Program-made: the position numbers and the translations under genes
In this document: piece after piece, positions 61,458 through 64,000 of the stretch
Position numbering within the stretch: position 1 is the first letter of the stretch
Layout: each line of letters opens with the position of its first letter
The notes under the pieces: model-generated
The model's database searches: none
Told to the model about the DNA's origin: nothing
What the model saw: the letters and a program-made list of their open reading frames with translations, nothing else
Assembly: GCF_004298475.1 (NCBI RefSeq)
Contig: NZ_SCRP01000012.1
Location: 124,001-188,000, forward strand
From: Paraburkholderia sp.
GTDB lineage: Bacteria; Pseudomonadota; Gammaproteobacteria; Burkholderiales; Burkholderiaceae
Length of the DNA: 64,000 nt
Reading direction: 5' to 3'

Positions 61458-62048
61458 ATGACGCAATCAAGCAAGCAATCGAGCAAGCAATCGAGCCCAC
61501 CACGGCTGCCCGCATTCGATGCCGCGCACGCGACGCCCGAGCAGAAGGCCGTGCTCGACGAAATCCTTGCCGGTCCGCGCGGCAATCTGAACGGGCCGTT
61601 CCTCGGCTGGATTCACAGTCCGGATCTGGCCCAGCACGCGCAGCGCCTCGGCGCGTTTTGCCGCTACCGCACGGGCTTGCCGCTGCGGCTCTCCGAACTC
61701 GCGATTCTTGTGACGGCGGCGCGCTGGCAGGCGCAGGCCGAGTGGTACATCCACTATCCGATTGCATTGCAGGCGGGCGTGCCCGAAGCGCTCGCGCAGC
61801 AGATCCGCACGGGCGCCGAGCCGCGCTTCGACGATCCCGACGATGCACTGATCCATGCTTTCGTCACCGAGTTGTACGACGCGAAGCGGGTATCCGACGA
61901 GACGTACGCGCGCGCGATGACGCGCTTCGGCTGTGAGGTGACGGTCAACCTGGTCGGTCTGCTCGGTTATTACGCGTTTGTCGCGATGACGCTGAACGTG
62001 TTCGAGATGCGCGCCGAGGGGCAGAGCACGCTGCCGTTCGCTGAATAA
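61458..62048 (+). CDS. carboxymuconolactone-decarboxylase-family protein
   Basis: 196 aa. The conserved part (about 60-185) has LRLSELAILVTAARWQAQAEW (Glu69-Ala-Trp-like region) and the FVTELYDAKRVSDETYARAM segment. The family includes decarboxylases and AhpD-like peroxidase helpers, and this one lacks the CxxC pair of AhpD, so a decarboxylase or unknown role is likelier. The N-terminus has a repeat (SSKQSSKQSS). ATG 61458 has ACGGAGTCAACCG, 27 bp after the aminotransferase stop, so it closes the operon. Confidence 0.75.
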   Translation: MTQSSKQSSKQSSPPRLPAFDAAHATPEQKAVLDEILAGPRGNLNGPFLGWIHSPDLAQHAQRLGAFCRYRTGLPLRLSELAILVTAARWQAQAEWYIHYPIALQAGVPEALAQQIRTGAEPRFDDPDDALIHAFVTELYDAKRVSDETYARAMTRFGCEVTVNLVGLLGYYAFVAMTLNVFEMRAEGQSTLPFAE

Positions 62049-62116
62049 TCGTCCCGGATTACGGTTGCGGCCGCGGTTATGGCTGTGGGTTGGCCGGTCT
62101 TTTGTGCATGTCTGAA

Positions 62117-62149
62117 CGCCCCATCCGGTTTTGCCGGTCGGGGCGTTTT
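62117..62149 (+). terminator. strong terminator of the C45/aminotransferase/CMD operon
   Basis: CGCCCC-AT-CCGG then TTTTG loop then CCGG-TC-GGGGCG followed by TTTT. A GC-rich stem of ten pairs with a T-run. Confidence 0.85.
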
Positions 62150-62796
62150 GCGTTGATCGGCAGACAGCGCAGATTGCCGGAAAATCCGGCTTGAACGTGT
62201 TTACATGACGCTGTTATTTCAATTCCGTTTTTCGAAAAATAGTCAGGCTATGTCGAGAAATCGGCTTGCGGTAATGATGTTGTCAAGATTATTCAAAAAA
62301 CACTTCATGCAGTAAGTCGAACGGTGGACGCTTCCTGCAAGAATCGCTTTCAGCCTCGGCAATCGCTTTTTTGAGTGTGCCATTATGCCGGGCGTGTGCA
62401 TGTTATATCTGTATCAATATATGATATTGCGTTGCAACATAATTGGCATGAAAGTTATTGAAACTGTTCGTTCGTTGTATGCCGCCTGAAACCATATGAA
62501 GCCTTGCGAAGCCTTATGATGTCATACGTCTGCCCGATACAACCGTTATGCTTCGTCTGCCGGCGACTGGCAGTTCGTGTCGAGTTCGTGTCGAAATTAA
62601 TGCTCGATGCGTTTCGCATCTCATGGAAAATCCTGATACGAGCGCTTTTTTATAAAAATAACTTGCATTGATTAATTGAGGTTGTTAGTCTTGGCGGACC
62701 TAAAAAGACTCCGACAACATTACTGGCAAAGCGGCGTGCGAGCGGGGATCGCTAAACTCATCAGGGTTTGCCTTTATCCTTTTTCCGGGGAACCAT
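62150..62796. other. 0.65-kb AT-rich gap
   Basis: No frame supports a protein. It holds a perfect hairpin GATGCG-TTT-CGCATC (62606-62620), an 11-bp tandem repeat GTTCGTGTCGA (62573-62594) and a possible weak promoter TTGCAT-N17-TAGTCT around 62666-62694 for the next gene. An unannotated small RNA is possible but not shown. Confidence 0.45.
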
Positions 62797-63093
62797 ATGC
62801 GTGATACGACCATCGACATAGCCGCCGACGAGCATTCTGCCGAGGCGGGTATTGGTGACGTCGTCACCCTCAAGTCCGGCGGTCCGCGCATGACCGTCAT
62901 GCATGCCGGTCCAGTGGGATTTGCCGCGGGTCACTGGCTGATCTGCCAGTGGTTCGACGAACACGGCGAACTGCGGCAGGACATGTTCGCGCAGGACATG
63001 GTCCAGAGCGTGCCGCGTTCCATTCCCGCAGCCTCAGTGAAACTGCGCCTGCCCGGCGGCCGCGCTCCGGCCAGCCGCGTCCGGGGTGTTTGA
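62797..63093 (+). CDS. DUF2158 (YodC-like) small protein
   Basis: 98 aa. The core matches DUF2158: GDVVTLKSGGPRMTVMHAG followed by WLICQWFDEHGELRQDMF. The family is short SH3-like beta proteins of unknown function; the N- and C-terminal tails are not conserved. ATG 62797 follows CCGGGGAACCAT, a weak ribosome site. It stands alone downstream of a 0.65-kb AT-rich gap that probably holds its promoter. Confidence 0.83.
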   Translation: MRDTTIDIAADEHSAEAGIGDVVTLKSGGPRMTVMHAGPVGFAAGHWLICQWFDEHGELRQDMFAQDMVQSVPRSIPAASVKLRLPGGRAPASRVRGV

Positions 63094-63173
63094 GGCGCCT
63101 CAGGCGCATTTCCCGTCCCACACGTCCCACACTATTGCGGCCCCGGCTTCGCAGGGCCGCTACCCCTGTTTCC

Positions 63174-63806
63174 TCAGCGCTGACCTTCGGCTGCGATTCG
63201 CACCGCGAGGCCCGCAAGCACCGTTCCCATAAGCCAACGCTGGATCACGAGCCAGGCGGGGCGTCCCGTGAGGAACGCGGCGATCGTGCCGGCCGTCATG
63301 GCCACCGTGGCATTCACGCTGATCGAAAGCGCAATCTGGATCGTGCCGAGCACGAGCGATTGCGCGAGCACGCTGCCGTGCTGCGGATCGATGAACTGCG
63401 GCAACAGCGAGAGATACAGGATCGCGACCTTCGGATTCAGCAGGTTCGTTACGACGCCCATCAGGAACAGCTTGCGCGGCCGGTCAGGCGGGAGTTGCCG
63501 CACCTGAAACGGAGAGCGGCCACCCGGCCTGAGCGCTTGCCACGCGAGCCACAGCAGATAAACGGCGCCGCCCAGACGCAATGCGTCGTAGGCGACCGGC
63601 ACCGCCATCACCAGTGCGGTAATGCCGAACGCCGCGCACAGCATGTAGAACATGAAGCCGAGCGCGACGCCGCCGAGCGAGATCAGGCCTGCCTTGCGCC
63701 CCTGGCAGATCGAACGTGAAATCAGATAGATCATGTTGGGGCCGGGCGTGAGCGCCATGCCGAGGGCGACAGCGGCAAAGGCGTAAAGCGGGGCGACGTG
63801 CGGCAT
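63174..63806 (-). CDS. LysE/RhtB family amino-acid exporter
   Basis: 210 aa, about six membrane helices. The N-terminal motif VALGMALTPGPNMIYLISRS carries TPGPN, and TNLLNPKVAILYLSLLPQF the conserved NPK segment. It exports homoserine, threonine or related metabolites by proton antiport; the substrate is not known. ATG 63806 follows GGAGCCTGTC. It is a second LysE exporter in the window, not closely similar to the one at 19795-20430. Confidence 0.9.
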   Translation of the reverse strand: MPHVAPLYAFAAVALGMALTPGPNMIYLISRSICQGRKAGLISLGGVALGFMFYMLCAAFGITALVMAVPVAYDALRLGGAVYLLWLAWQALRPGGRSPFQVRQLPPDRPRKLFLMGVVTNLLNPKVAILYLSLLPQFIDPQHGSVLAQSLVLGTIQIALSISVNATVAMTAGTIAAFLTGRPAWLVIQRWLMGTVLAGLAVRIAAEGQR

Positions 63807-64000
63807 GACAGGCTCCGGTGGCGTTCGGGTACGTAACCGCACAATTAATAGCGCAGGTAGTAACCGGGCTAATAAGCAGGTAAATAAGCCGGTAAATACG
63901 CGGGACGGTTTGTACTGCTGGCGAGGTAGTGGCGATTATTTCATGCACGCACACAACGCGCTCGCCCGAAGCGGCCAGTTTGGCCGTCTGGACAAGACGA

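Overview
The window is high-GC, gene-dense chromosomal DNA. The gene content (recC-recB-recD order, aconitase B, a sensitive-type DAHP synthase, DUF802/DUF3348-type genes, several RND/EmrAB-like and LysE exporters) suggests a Burkholderiaceae beta-proteobacterium, most likely Paraburkholderia/Caballeronia or Burkholderia. This placement comes from protein resemblance only. I saw no rRNA, tRNA, CRISPR array, insertion sequence or prophage.

Layout: 1-2127, a divergent EgtB-like/SenB-like pair that I read as the selenoneine genes senA and senB. 2340-5743, two proteases typical of acid conditions (S53 sedolisin and S10 carboxypeptidase). 5769-9777, a nucleoside deoxyribosyltransferase-like gene, a lone glutamate/aspartate-type binding protein, a wrecked ferredoxin reductase pseudogene and an orphan autotransporter O-heptosyltransferase. 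9990-19713, the recCBD operon with 4-bp overlaps. 19795-25546, a LysE exporter, a TetR regulator and a divergent HlyD/EmrB/NodT efflux operon with overlapping promoters. 25802-30348, an aldehyde dehydrogenase, a FucU/RbsD-like mutarotase, small unknown genes in an AT-rich patch and a zinc alcohol dehydrogenase.

30520-34638 is a four-gene operon (DUF3348, a MotA/TolQ-like protein with a very long coiled-coil tail, a MotB/OmpA-like protein, DUF2894). It looks like an ion-driven envelope motor resembling the ZorAB module of Zorya defence but with different partners; it is the best candidate here for an undescribed system. 34893-46946 holds acetoacetyl-CoA synthetase with a divergent MarR regulator, zwf, mntH, a YVTN beta-propeller gene with a sterol-desaturase-like neighbour, DAHP synthase, a DHA2 exporter and an esterase.

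47157-47859 is a hicAB toxin-antitoxin module with twin palindromes in its promoter. Then come a hydrolase, a glycogen-debranching-type glucosidase, acnB with a clear promoter and an adjacent palindrome, a LuxR-type regulator, small secreted proteins and an RpiR-regulated operon (C45 acyl-hydrolase, class III aminotransferase, CMD protein) whose promoter carries the same short palindrome as the regulator's own upstream region. The right end holds a 0.7 kb AT-rich gap, a DUF2158 gene and a second LysE exporter.
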